Notes under the pieces: generated by a model
Told to the model about the DNA's origin: nothing
What the model saw: only the letters and a program-made list of their open reading frames with translations
Database searches by the model: none
Shown: piece by piece, positions 33,091 through 47,646 of the stretch
Layout of the letters: each line of letters opens with the position of its first letter
Numbering within the stretch: position 1 is the stretch's first letter
Program-made: the position numbers and the translations under genes
Source: Symbiodinium natans
Taxonomy: Eukaryota; Sar; Dinophyceae; Suessiales; Symbiodiniaceae
Direction: 5' to 3'
DNA: 64,000 bases
Assembly: GCA_905221605.1 (NCBI GenBank)
Contig: CAJNDS010002601.1
Span: 97,501 to 161,500, forward strand

Positions 33091-33928
33091 GTAAGGTTGA
33101 GGAAGTGGACCCTAAACCCTAAACCCTAAACCCGAAACCCTAGACTAAAGGGATGATAAAGGCTCTCGGTTGGACTCCGGCTTTCCCGTGGCAGATCAAT
33201 CAGTCTCCCTGGTTTTGTGCCCGGACGACCCGCAGCTTTAAGACTGAGGTTTAGGGTTTAGGGTTTAGGGTTTAGGGTTTAGGAGCAGTCTGCCCAAGTT
33301 GCAGTGTTTAGGGTTTAGGCGTTGCCCGCTCGCGAATGGCGTGGTTTCGTCCCAGGCAGGCAGTGCAGCAGCCCTAGCCGGAAAAAGGGTTTTTGGGGTT
33401 TAGGGTGTAGGGTTTAGGGTTTCGGGTTTCCGGTTGAGGGTTTAGGGTTAGAGCGAATTCGTTTCCGGGCCCTTTGTATCTCAAGCGTCCGTTTCCTGCC
33501 CTGCCTCGCGCCAGCTCGCGGAATGAGCAGAGGCAGGGCCCGACCCCGCCAAGACATGTCGCTCCTTCGACCTTTTGCTTAAGGGGAGCTTCTTGGCTAT
33601 GTGAGTCTCTCTCTCCCTCTCTCTCTCTCTCTTATTATTGCAGAAAATTGGTGGACTGCGTTCGAGGCTTTTTCCCAGGGGTAGATCGAGTCCCAAGGGG
33701 AGGTGAACCGTTGCCTCATTACCGGCATAGAGTGGAAGCTGTTATAGGCATGGCCTCAGAGTTCGCATGTTTAATATTTTTGCAATGAGTCAAACTAGAA
33801 TTTAGGGTTTGGGGGCCCTAATTTAGCTGACATTGTTCCGTAAGATTGCTTTGCTTTGTGCTAGGGGTGCTGTCTTGCGTTTGACAGTACGTTGCTCTCC
33901 TTAGCGGGTGTATTCCGAGCCAAGCATC

Positions 33929-34891
33929 ATGGGATTGGGACATGGCAAGCCATCGTCAGACGTGTCCACATCTGCTGGTGCAAAGCGTCTTTCGCACATA
34001 GCCCAACCTGCATCGTTTGAGCACGTGAAGGAGTGGCTGCACTATGCATTCGGGCACGGTATTTTTGCGGGGGCACGAGCAGATCGAATGCTCCCAGTGC
34101 GGATCCTGACCCCGGCTGGCGAGGTGGCTCTCGAGCAACAGCTGCCCGGAAGCCGAACGGTTAGGTCTGTGCTGCAGACACTTTCTGGAGGAAGGAACGG
34201 CAGACTGATGTTGCTGCACGGCACAAAGGTTGTCCACCACAGCACGAGGCTATCAGAACTGAACCTGACTGAGGAGGATTCTTTGTGCCTTGTCCGAAAC
34301 CCACCTGGCCGCTACACTCCATGGTCTGACGATGGGAACAGGCCGAACACGCAGCACCACGTGGTTAAGTGTGTTCTCATGGGTGGGGGAGCGGTTGGCA
34401 AGACTTCCTGGACACGAGCGATCAGCCGTGAAAGCTTTACCCAGAGCTACAGGCCAACAATTGGCGCGGATTTCAAGATGTTGCGCCTGCAGTCAGAAGA
34501 TGGAACTAAGCTCAAGATACAACTCTGGGACACCGGTCGGGAGCCACGTTTATGTTACAATTACACGGCAGCCATGAGAGCATTTTGTAGGGGAGCGGCC
34601 GGACTGATGCTGTTCTTCTCGCTTCGCTTTCGGGAAACCCTGAACGAGGTCTTGCGCAAGTTTGAAGAAACAGAGGCAGTTCAGGCCGAGTGTTGCCGAC
34701 GAGTTTGTCTGGTGGCCACGCATTCAGACATTGCGAATCCAGAGGTTACTGAAGAGGAGGCCGAGCAGCTCGCAAGGCACAGAGGCTGGCCTTTTTTTGC
34801 AGTGTCGAGCAAGAATCAAGTTGGCATTGACGAGCCTCTCTTCGCGTGGCTGGACCTGTTCCTTGACGATATGGAACCACACGCATCGTGA
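33929..34891 (+). CDS. Ubiquitin-like/Rab-like GTPase fusion, copy 6 (320 aa); switch II lost
   Basis: MGLGHGKPSSDVSTSAG start intact (myristoylation-type), extension LSHIAQPASFEHVKEWLHYA, ubiquitin-like segment, P-loop GGGAVGKT and PTIGADF. G3 reads WDTGRE with the LCYNY insertion, as in copy 5, so the DxxG glycine and catalytic Gln are missing. THSD and SSK stand at G4/G5. The C-terminus is DDMEPHAS, again without Cys. The first half resembles copy 4 and the second half copy 5, suggesting gene conversion within the array. Expected to bind nucleotide at the P-loop, but normal hydrolysis is doubtful. Confidence 0.8.
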   Translation: MGLGHGKPSSDVSTSAGAKRLSHIAQPASFEHVKEWLHYAFGHGIFAGARADRMLPVRILTPAGEVALEQQLPGSRTVRSVLQTLSGGRNGRLMLLHGTKVVHHSTRLSELNLTEEDSLCLVRNPPGRYTPWSDDGNRPNTQHHVVKCVLMGGGAVGKTSWTRAISRESFTQSYRPTIGADFKMLRLQSEDGTKLKIQLWDTGREPRLCYNYTAAMRAFCRGAAGLMLFFSLRFRETLNEVLRKFEETEAVQAECCRRVCLVATHSDIANPEVTEEEAEQLARHRGWPFFAVSSKNQVGIDEPLFAWLDLFLDDMEPHAS

Positions 34892-35421
34892 GTTTCTGCG
34901 TAAGACCATGCAAACTCAATTGCAAGTCGGCAGGGGTCTGAGCTTGCAGGCAGGCCCTTGCACAGCCGGCGCGATTGGTGCTTTTGATTTCTGGTGAAGG
35001 TTTGGATTCCACCCTCTACACAAACCCTTACCCCGAAGAGGCAGTGCCCCGCAATGGCAGTCGCTGTTGGCGTCGCAAAAAGGCAGGTTTTGAGCCGAGG
35101 GCTCTAGATTTTCCGTCTGCTTTGGGGGAGTGGGTGTTCTTTTCTTGATGGCAGTAGGGTGTTCGCGAGTACGAAATTCCTCATGAGTCGTAGGCCTTTG
35201 TGAACAACTGCAACTTCCAAACCCATCTAGAATCTAAGCATCAAATCTACAATTTGCTACGGAACCCCCCCCCCCCCCCCCCGAAAAAACAAAAACTAAC
35301 AATCCCTCCATTGCCCTTATAAGGAAGATCATTCCATATATATATATATTATATACATATATATCTTCATTTTATTTTTTTTGGGGAGGGGGGGGACGGG
35401 GGGGAGGGGGAGGGGGGGGGA

Positions 35422-35471
<50 letters not shown>

Positions 35472-36293
35472 GGTTCTTAAGCATATAGTAGGAATGACTT
35501 GATCTAGGTTTAAAGAAAGTTTCTGTTGGTGCGCCCTGGGCACTTGCATTTAGGGTTTAGGGTTTACACTTACGTCTCCCGGACTTTGTCGGTGGGCGCT
35601 CTCTTGCCGCCGCCGACGACTAGGGTGGCCACCGGCTGGAACACTCTTTGACACCTTCGTTCTGGAAGAGCGAAAAAAACATACATAAAGATATGTAGCA
35701 CTACGTTGCTTGCTTTTGTTGAAATTTTTCATATTGTAGAATATACCATATGTCATATGTAGACAGAAGAACCTTCAAGCAGAGCTGGGCCCCAGCCTTT
35801 AAAAAGGCCCTGAATCACTGGGGATACTTGGAGGTTCATGGCACCTTCTTAACCAACTATATCTGCAGTTAATAACCCCAGGGTTTGGGGTTTAGAGGTC
35901 AGGGTTTAGGGTTTAGGGTTTCTTCCAAATATCACTGTACACGTAGCCCACTGATGAACCCCTTAAGTGCCCTAAGGTTCTAAGTTTTGGGATAATCAGT
36001 GCCCTGAATCACTGGGTTAGCAGTTGGCAGGTAGCATGTTGGGTGACGTGTTGCCTGTACCTGTGGGCTGATGGGTTTTCCCTGAACCCTGATTTAAACC
36101 CTAAAAGGGGGTTTCGGGAGTTCGGTGTTCCTTAGTGAGGGAAGTTTCCTTGTGGTGTGATGTCCTTACCTTGACCAACTCAGCGCAGTCTTCTAAGTAA
36201 AGCCTATGGATCAACCCTAAACCCTAAACCCTAAACCCTAAACCCTAAACCCTAAACCCCATAAACCTTAAAACCTAAACCTTGGGAGTACAG
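34892..36293 (+). other. End of the tandem array and unique spacer
   Basis: The 3' flank of copy 6 leads to an inverted-repeat element (35226-35508) and then about 800 bases with no convincing gene. These hold short TTTAGGG tracts at 35549-35567 and 35881-35921 and a CCCTAAA array at 36215-36260 that precedes the exon at 36294. Confidence 0.6.
35226..35508. mobile_element. CTTAAG-type inverted-repeat element with very long G tract
   Basis: Same termini as the copy at 20681. The interior has an AT repeat and a G-only stretch of about 50 bases (35420-35470), after G-rich sequence from 35381. Confidence 0.72.
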
Positions 36294-41736
<5,443 letters not shown>

Positions 41737-42720
41737 GTGTTGAGCACAGTTGGGGTTTAAGGGTTAAGGGTTTAGGGTTAAGGGTTTAGGGTTTAGGGTT
41801 TAGGGTTTAGGGTTTTTAGTTTTTAGGGTTTAGTGTTTAGGGTTCAGGTTTTAGGGTTTAGGGTTTAGGGTTTGGGGTTTAGGGTGAAGGTTTCAGGGGG
41901 GGCGCTTGCCATCATGAAGGCAAAAACAACTTTTTTGCGGGTCCCCGGACTGAGGATGCCGCATGGGAGTTCTGCCAAGCCCTAAACACTAAACCCTAAA
42001 CCCTAAACCACAGGTGCAGCAGATAGCTTCAAGGGTTCAAGGGACGAAAGGAGAGTTAGGCATATAGGGCCTATGTAGAATACTATATGTTGCATATCAG
42101 GGGGTATATAGGGGAATAAGATTCAGGGTCCCTTCTGGGGGTCCCTCCTCACATCCCTTGAAGACTCACTTAAAGAGTGGTTTGGTTGTTCAACAGGTTC
42201 GCGAGGTTTAGGGTTTTAGGGTTAGGGCTTGCACAAGTCCTGATGCAAAAAGGGTTTGTCAAGGGAGTAAAGCCTCATAAAGGACCTAAAGGGTATTTGG
42301 GGGTTAGGGGCTACTTAGGTATATAGGGAGTGGAAACGATATATATAGGTATATAGGGGACTAAGATTCAGAGTCCCTCCTAGGGTCTCGCCTTATACCC
42401 CATTAAGTCGAACTCTGAAAAGCTGCCCTGTAACCCTAAACCCTGAACGGAGAACGGAGGGTTTAGGGTTTAGGGTTTAGGGTTTAGGGTTTAGGGTTCA
42501 GGGACCTTTGCCGGCCGCACGTGGACGCAGCTTTGATCTCAGCGGTGGGGCAGAGCACACTTCGTCCGTGGGTTTAGGGTGTAAGGTTTAAGTCTTTGGG
42601 TTGTACATGTGCCAACCAGTGCATCTCGTGGAGCCGCAAAGTGTTCCGTAAGATTGCTGCCTTATACTGGAGATACTCTCTTTCGACGCCCCGCAGTGGA
42701 TTCGATCCGAGCAAAGCATC
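41737..42720 (+). other. Spacer with telomere-type repeats before GTPase copy 7
   Basis: TTTAGGG tracts lie at 41755-41885 and 42467-42510. A possible exon at 41907-41980 reads ALAIMKAKTTFLRVPG. Two related GTATATAGGGGAATAAGATTC-like stretches occur near 42106 and 42350. From about 42615 the sequence matches the 5' flank of copies 3-6 (GTTCCGTAAGATTGC). Confidence 0.5.
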
Positions 42721-43749
42721 ATGGGAGTAGGGCATGGCAAGCCATCGTCGGACGTGTCCGCAGGTGCCAATGCGCGTGTGCAGCTCTCGCACATAGCCCA
42801 AACTGCCTCGATTGAGCAAGTACAGGACTACCAATATTCCTCCTTATAAGGGTAAACTAGGGATTGTTTTTCTTTAATTTTGTTCGGCGCTCTAAAACAA
42901 ATTGTACAGGAGCTGCTGCAGTACGCGTTCGAGCATGGCATTGGGTTCGAGGAGCAATGGGATGAAACGCTCCCAGTGCGGATCCTGACCCCGGCTGGCG
43001 AGGTGGCTCTCGAGCAGCAGCTGGCTGGAAGCCGAACGGTTAGGTCTGTGCTGCAGACCCTTTCTGATGGAAGACCCGGCAGACTCACGCTGCTGCACGG
43101 CACCCACGTGGTCCCACAGAGCAGAAAGCTGTCAGAACTGAACCTCACTGAGGAGTCTTCCTTGTACCTTGTCCGAAAGCCTACTGGCACCTACACTCCC
43201 TGGTCTGATGAAGGGGACACGCAGCACCACTTGGCGAAGTGTCTTCTTGTGGGGGGTGCAGGGGCTGGCAAGACGTCGTGGATACGGGCATACAGCCGCG
43301 AGGGCTTCGAGGACGCCTACACTCCGACCATTGGTGTAGATTTCAAGATTCTGCGCCTGCAGTCGGAGGACGGGGCAAGGCTCAAGCTCCAGCTCTGGGA
43401 CACTGCCGGACAGCCGCGTTTCAGGACAATCACAAATGGATATTTCAGAGGAGCGTCGGGACTAATGTTGTTCTTCTCGCTTCGCAATCGGGAGAGCCTG
43501 AATGAGGCCTTGCAGATGTTTGAAGATGCAGAAAGAGGCCACTTAGAGAGTTGCCGACATATCTGCTTGGTGGCCACGCACGCAGACATCACGGATCCAG
43601 AGGTGTCTGAAGAGGAGGCCGAGCAGCTCGCAAGGCAGAAAGGGTGGCCTTTCTTTGCGGTATCGAACAGAACTCAAGTTGGCATCGACGAGCCTCTCTT
43701 GGCGTGGCTGGACCTCTTCCTTGACGGTCTGGCCGCACAGACATCGTGA
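42721..43749 (+). CDS. Ubiquitin-like/Rab-like GTPase fusion, copy 7, one intron (314 aa)
   Basis: Exons 42721-42825 and 42910-43749. It starts MGVGHGKPSSDVSAG with the extension LSHIAQTASIEQVQ-ELLQYAF; the ubiquitin-like segment starts near residue 56. The G domain is the most Rab-like in the window: P-loop GGAGAGKT (150-157), YTPTIGVDFK with the effector Thr (175), WDTAGQPRFRTI (199-209) with DxxG and Gln intact, THAD (258-261) instead of NKxD, SNR at G5. The C-terminus GLAAQTS has no Cys. Its intact switch regions make it the best candidate for a working enzyme and for the ancestral form. Pathway unknown; membrane anchoring by myristate is inferred. Confidence 0.85.
42826..42909 (+). mobile_element. 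Introner-like insertion acting as intron in copy 7
   Basis: Compared with copy 3, an insertion interrupts the N-terminal extension and is flanked by an 8-base duplication GTACAGGA (42820-42827 and 42904-42911). Removing 42826-42909 (GA..AG) restores the ancestral reading; a GT..AG intron at 42820-42909 is also in frame but loses two residues. Without splicing the ATG frame stops at TAA in the insert. Confidence 0.75.
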
Positions 43750-44959
43750 GATTCTGCATGTACGTGAGCATGCAACCCTAGGACCCTAAACCCTATGAAC
43801 ATCAAACCCTAAACCCTAAACCCTAAGCAAAGATAAAAGTTGGCCTGGGTCTGAGCTTGCAGGCAGGCCCCCAGCCGTCGCGCTAGGTCCTTGGTTTTGT
43901 TGGGTTTGCCCCGGTTGTGCAATAGATGCAGGTTCAGATATGTCATGAAAGTCATAGGTGGTGGGCATGGACGCCTCAAGCTTTCCGCGCCGCCTCGTGC
44001 AGCGGGCGCAGGCTGCACAGAAAAAGGTTCTCAAGATTAAGTGAGAAAGAGAGGGGGAAATTGAGAGAGACAGACAGAGAGAGAGAGAGAGAGAGAGAGA
44101 CGGAGAGAGAGAGAGAGAGATGCAGAAAGAGAGTGAGAGAGAGATTGAGAGAGAGATTGTGAGGAGAGCGAGAGAGCGAGAGAGCGCGAGAGCTCGAGAG
44201 CGAGAGAGCGAGAGAGCGAGAGAGCGAGAGAGGGAGAGAGGGAGAGAGGGAGAGAGCGAGAGAGGGAGGAGGGAGAGAGAGGAGAGAGAGGAGGGAGAGA
44301 GGGAGAGATCGGGGGGAGAGGGGGAGAGGGGGAGAGGGGGAGAGGGGGGGAGAGGGGGAGAGGAGGGGGAGAGGGGGAGGGGTGAGGGGGAGAGGGGAGA
44401 GGGGGAGGGGGGAGAGGGGGAGGGGGAGAGGGGGAGAGGGGAGAGGGGGAGAGAGGGGAGAGGGAGAGAGAGAGGGAGAGAGGGAGAGAGGGAGAGCGGG
44501 AGGGAGGCAGGGGGAGGGAGGGAAGGGGGGGAGGGGGGGACATGGCATGGCCTAAGATGGTTTGGGAGTTCATTTTCCTTCAACTGTTCTGAACTTCGGC
44601 TGACTGGCTCAGGTGCTACAAGTGCTCCCCCCCCCCCCAAGTCTTACGGTTTGCAGCTGGCCCTAAACGGGCCTAAACCCTAAACCCTAGACCCTACGCG
44701 GGCACGTTGCCGGAAAGTTGCAATCCCAAACCCAAAGCCCCCTAAGCCCATACACAACCACCCCCGTGAAGCCTGAACCCATTCTCAGTGAGGTGTTAGC
44801 AGCGTCAACAGCTGCAAGGGGACGTGTAGCCTGTAGATTCCAAGGTAGGAGTTTTTCATTTTCCGAGCCCTCAAATTTTGGGCTCGCTGTGTTGCCTGAC
44901 CCTTGCTGTTAGCTAGGCAACATTCCTTGGCCTCTCGGGTCTTGTTAACAGCCTGTTGT
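43750..44959 (+). other. Spacer: purine tract and flank shared with copy 2
   Basis: The 3' flank of copy 7 is followed by the 500-base purine tract and then, from about 44770, sequence homologous to that before copy 2. An exon-like open segment ending at 44844 before GTAGG reads VKPEPILSEVLAASTAARG; in copy 2's flank the same segment is frame-broken. No other gene seen. Confidence 0.5.
44043..44545. repeat. 500-base purine-only tract (GA-rich to GGGGA-rich)
   Basis: Almost uninterrupted A/G on the plus strand, grading from (GA)n to (GGGGAGA)n. Long Glu/Arg and Ser/Pro/Leu frames in both directions are low-complexity artefacts. A triplex-forming or slippage-prone structure is likely from composition alone. 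Confidence 0.93.
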
Positions 44960-45017
44960 TGTTCTCTCCTTCTCGCTCTTCCTCGTTGCCTTCTCTTTCT
45001 CTTTCTCTGTCTATCAG
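44960..45017 (+). promoter_or_regulatory. Pyrimidine tract and CTATCAG: probable spliced-leader acceptor for copy 8
   Basis: TCTCTTTCTCTTTCTCTGTCTATCAG ends 43 bases before ATG 45061, matching the site before copy 2. Confidence 0.5.
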
Positions 45018-45060
45018 TTTCCTCGTCACTTCTTGCGGGCAAGTGCGTGTTCGAGGTGCT

Positions 45061-46037
45061 ATGGGGTTGGGGCAAGGCAGGCCTTCGTTGCTCGCATGGA
45101 GCACGTGGAGTTTCGCAGATCCCGACAAGATGCTCCCAGTACGGATCCTGACCCCGGCTGGCGAGGTGGCTCTGGAGCAGCAGCTGCCCGGAAGCCGAAC
45201 GGTTAGGTCTGTGCTGCAGACCCTTTCTGATGGAAGACCCGGCAGACTCACGCTGCTGCACGGCACCGAGATGGTTTCGCCGGGCAGGAAGCTGTCAGAA
45301 CTGAACCTCACTGAGGAGTCTTCCCTGTACCTTGTCCGAAAGCCTACTGGCACCTACACCCCCTGGTCTCACGAAGGGGAGGACATGCAGCACTACTTGG
45401 CGAGGTGTCTTCTTGTAGGGGGTGCAGGGGCTGGCAAGACGTCGTGGATGCGGGCGTGCACACGCTCGGCCTTCGCGGACGCCTACACTCCGACAATTGG
45501 TGTAGATTTCAAGTTCCTGCGCCTGCAGTCAGAGGCTAGGATGCCCAGTAGTACCCTCATTCCCTTTCTGGGGGGGGGTTTAGGTTCCCTTATAAACCCC
45601 TTTAAGCAAAAAAGGGCGCCCTTTTTTTAAGCCTAGGTTACTGGGCAGCCTAGGAGGATGGGGCAAGGCTCAAGATACAGCTCTGGGACACTGCTGGACA
45701 GCCAGGCTTAAGGCCCATCACAAATGGATATTTCAGAGGAGCGTCGGGACTACTGTTGTTCTTCTCGCTTCGCAATCGGGAGAGCCTGAATGAGGCCTTG
45801 CGGGTGTTTGAAGATGCAGAGAGAGGCCACTTTCAGAGTTGCCGACGTGTCTGCATGGTGGCCACGCACGCAGACATTGCGGATCCGGAGGTGTCTGTAG
45901 AGGAGGCCGAGCAGCTCGCAAGGCAGAAAGGGTGGCCTTTCTTTGCGGTATCGAACAGAACTCAAGTTGGCATCGACGAGCCTCTCTTCGCGTGGCTGGA
46001 CCTCTTCCTTGACAATCTGGCCGCACAGACGTCGTGA
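45061..46037 (+). CDS. Ubiquitin-like/Rab-like GTPase fusion, copy 8, one intron (284 aa)
   Basis: Exons 45061-45531 and 45654-46037. MGLGQGRPSLLAWSTWSFADPDKM as in copy 2 (short N-terminal extension), ubiquitin-like segment, P-loop GGAGAGKT, YTPTIGVDFK, WDTAGQPRLRPI, THAD at G4 and SNR at G5; the C-terminus NLAAQTS has no Cys. All nucleotide-binding elements expected of the family are present. It is the intact sister of copy 2, sharing its 5' flank and its intron site, though the two lie 33 kb apart. Unspliced, the frame would enter the insert and stop at 45628-45630. Confidence 0.82.
45532..45653 (+). mobile_element. Introner-like insertion acting as intron in copy 8
   Basis: A 119-base insert at 45535-45653 with ends GCTAGGATGCCCAGTAG and TTACTGGGCAGCCTAG (16-base inverted repeats), flanked by GAG on both sides. 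GA..AG removal (45532-45653) restores the paralog sequence. The interior CCCTTATAAACCCCTTTAAG is shared with copy 2's insert and resembles stray intergenic pieces near 3540, 15820 and 55420. Confidence 0.83.
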
Positions 46038-47646
46038 GATTCTGCGTGCGATCATACAAGCTCAAGTCCAAAGTCGGCGGGGTCTGAGCTTGCAGGCAGG
46101 CCCTTGCACAGCCGGCGTGAGTGGTGCTTTTGATTTCTTGCGTCTGGTGGAGGTTTGTGCCATATAGATAGACGGATACACAAGTCATGGTAGTCACGAA
46201 ACCCTAAACCCGAAACTCTGAACCCTAAGCCCTAAACCCTAGAGTAGTGATATACAGGCATTGGCGCGGGCGCGAGTGCGGAAAGTCCCGTCCAGGGGCT
46301 AGGACTTTGTGGGCGCACGACGTCTCAAACCTGCTACAGCAGCGGAAAAGAAGGCTCCCGGCTGGGCTTTGTCAACTTAAAACACGCCAATGCACCAAGA
46401 CCCTAATAAGCAACCCCAAACCCCTAAACCCTAAGCCCCAAACCCTGTATCGAGTTTTGGGCGCAAGCTGCCATATGTGTGATGTCCAAAGCCCTAGCAG
46501 CATCCCGGTCTGCGCTGCGCACGTCGCAGGCACTTGTGAGACCCCCCGAGTTCTGTGTAGGGAATGGGGTTTAGGATTTAGGGTGCAGGGTGTATAGGGT
46601 TTAGGGGAATGGGTATTCCATGCAGTCCTTAAAAGGTTTACCTGGGGAATTCCCCCATTCCCGACGAAGAACCAGTCCGTTGTGGGAAATGCATAGCCAA
46701 TCTGGGCACTGGGATTCGAATGTGAGCGCTGACATGCTGATGGGTTTCGGGAAGCCCCTAAACCCCAAACCCCAAACCCCAAACCTCAAACCCCAAACCC
46801 CAAACCCCAAACCCCAAACCCCAAACCCCAAACCCCAAACCCCAAACCCAACTCCAAGGTCCCCCCGTGGAGTCTGCGACCCCTAATTGTACACTCTCAG
46901 GGAGCCCTTTAGACACTTGAGGAATGGACCCTTCACTTTTGCAGGGTTTGGGGTTTAGGGTTAGGGTTTAGGGTTGAAGGCATAAGGAGGGACCCCTGGA
47001 AGGGACCCTCAATCTTATTCCCCTATAGAACCCTACATAAACAGTCCCGGTGTACCTTAAGTGGCCCCTAAATACCCCGCAAAGAACCCTTGGTCCTGTA
47101 TAAGGGTCCCTCCTTTCGTTCCTTGATACAGGAATCCTTTCTAGGGGGGGGGGGGGGGGTTACGAAAATGTGGAATGTGGGACCCCTAAAGTAAACCCCT
47201 ACATAGTAGGATTCCCTAGTGAACAAAGAACCCCAATCAGGTACCCCTAATCTCGTGACCCCCCACATGGTTTAAGGTATGTGCATTCTTTAAGTGGATT
47301 TCTGGGCTCTTTGCACACTTTCGCAATGCAGCCTAAACCCTTTAGCATCAAAGGCCGCAAGGGGTCGTGCGGCCGGTCGATTCAAGGCTTAGGGTTTAGG
47401 ATTGCGTGATGTGACGTCTGAACAGGTGGCAGCCTCGAAGTGCGTTGCCCAAGAATGGGTTTAGGGTTTCTATTTGAATCGTCAGCTCTCAAAGTCGATC
47501 ACATCCATCTTTGTCGATCATTTGTCCGTTCTTTCTGTTTCTCTGCCTCTTTCTCTCTCTGTCTCACTTTCGTTCATTCTCTCTCTCTCTCTCTCTCTCT
47601 TTCGCATTCGTTCTCTCAAAGTCCCGTCTCTTTGGTGCGAGGAATC
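46038..47646 (+). other. Spacer between copies 8 and 9, first half of the 2.46-kb duplication
   Basis: It holds the GTPase 3' flank, a mixed CCCCAAA array (46757-46850), G-rich hairpin-like sequence near 47100-47270, and a (CT)n tract (47578-47601) before copy 9. Blocks such as AAGAACCAGTCCGTTGTG at 46664 recur 2.46 kb later at 49122. No separate gene is supported. Confidence 0.55.
47578..47621 (+). promoter_or_regulatory. (CT)n tract and AG before copy 9
   Basis: TCTCTC run then TTCTCTCAAAG, 26 bases before the ATG. Copy 10 has the equivalent at 50043-50080 (TCTCAGAG). Probable trans-splice acceptors. Confidence 0.42.

Larger units (their letters stand above)
31195..33788 (+). pseudogene. 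Unknown multi-exon partner gene, unit d, decaying
   Basis: Exon-like remains: 31195-31230 (15-base in-frame deletion, donor altered from TCAGTT to TCAGGT), 31527-31554 (2-base deletion, out of frame), 31795-31851 (intact RRLRSLWLGLHGAAPG), 32876-32969 (24-base in-frame deletion and an 11-base net insertion) and 33644-33788 (internal frameshift but same stop). In 32876-32969 most changes versus unit a are third-position, so it was under coding constraint before decay. An extra inverted-repeat element (32196-32320) is inserted in this unit only. Confidence 0.45.
12482..35510 (+). repeat. Four-fold tandem array of a two-gene module (about 4.9-kb units)
   Basis: The GTPase start positions 19253, 24131 (ATG now ATC), 29064 and 33929 are 4878, 4933 and 4865 bases apart. 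Each unit holds, in order, the GTPase 3' flank, an inverted-repeat element with AT and G tracts, the exons of an unknown gene, a (CT)n tract and the next GTPase. The first interval (12.5-19.2 kb) is longer because about 3.2 kb of extra telomere-repeat-rich DNA lies between 14.1 and 17.4 kb. Confidence 0.85.

Noticed and set aside
43816-44683. Open frames of up to 274 codons on both strands
   Set aside because: Ser/Pro/Leu and Glu/Arg/Gly repeats produced by the purine tract; no domain, no composition like the neighbouring genes.
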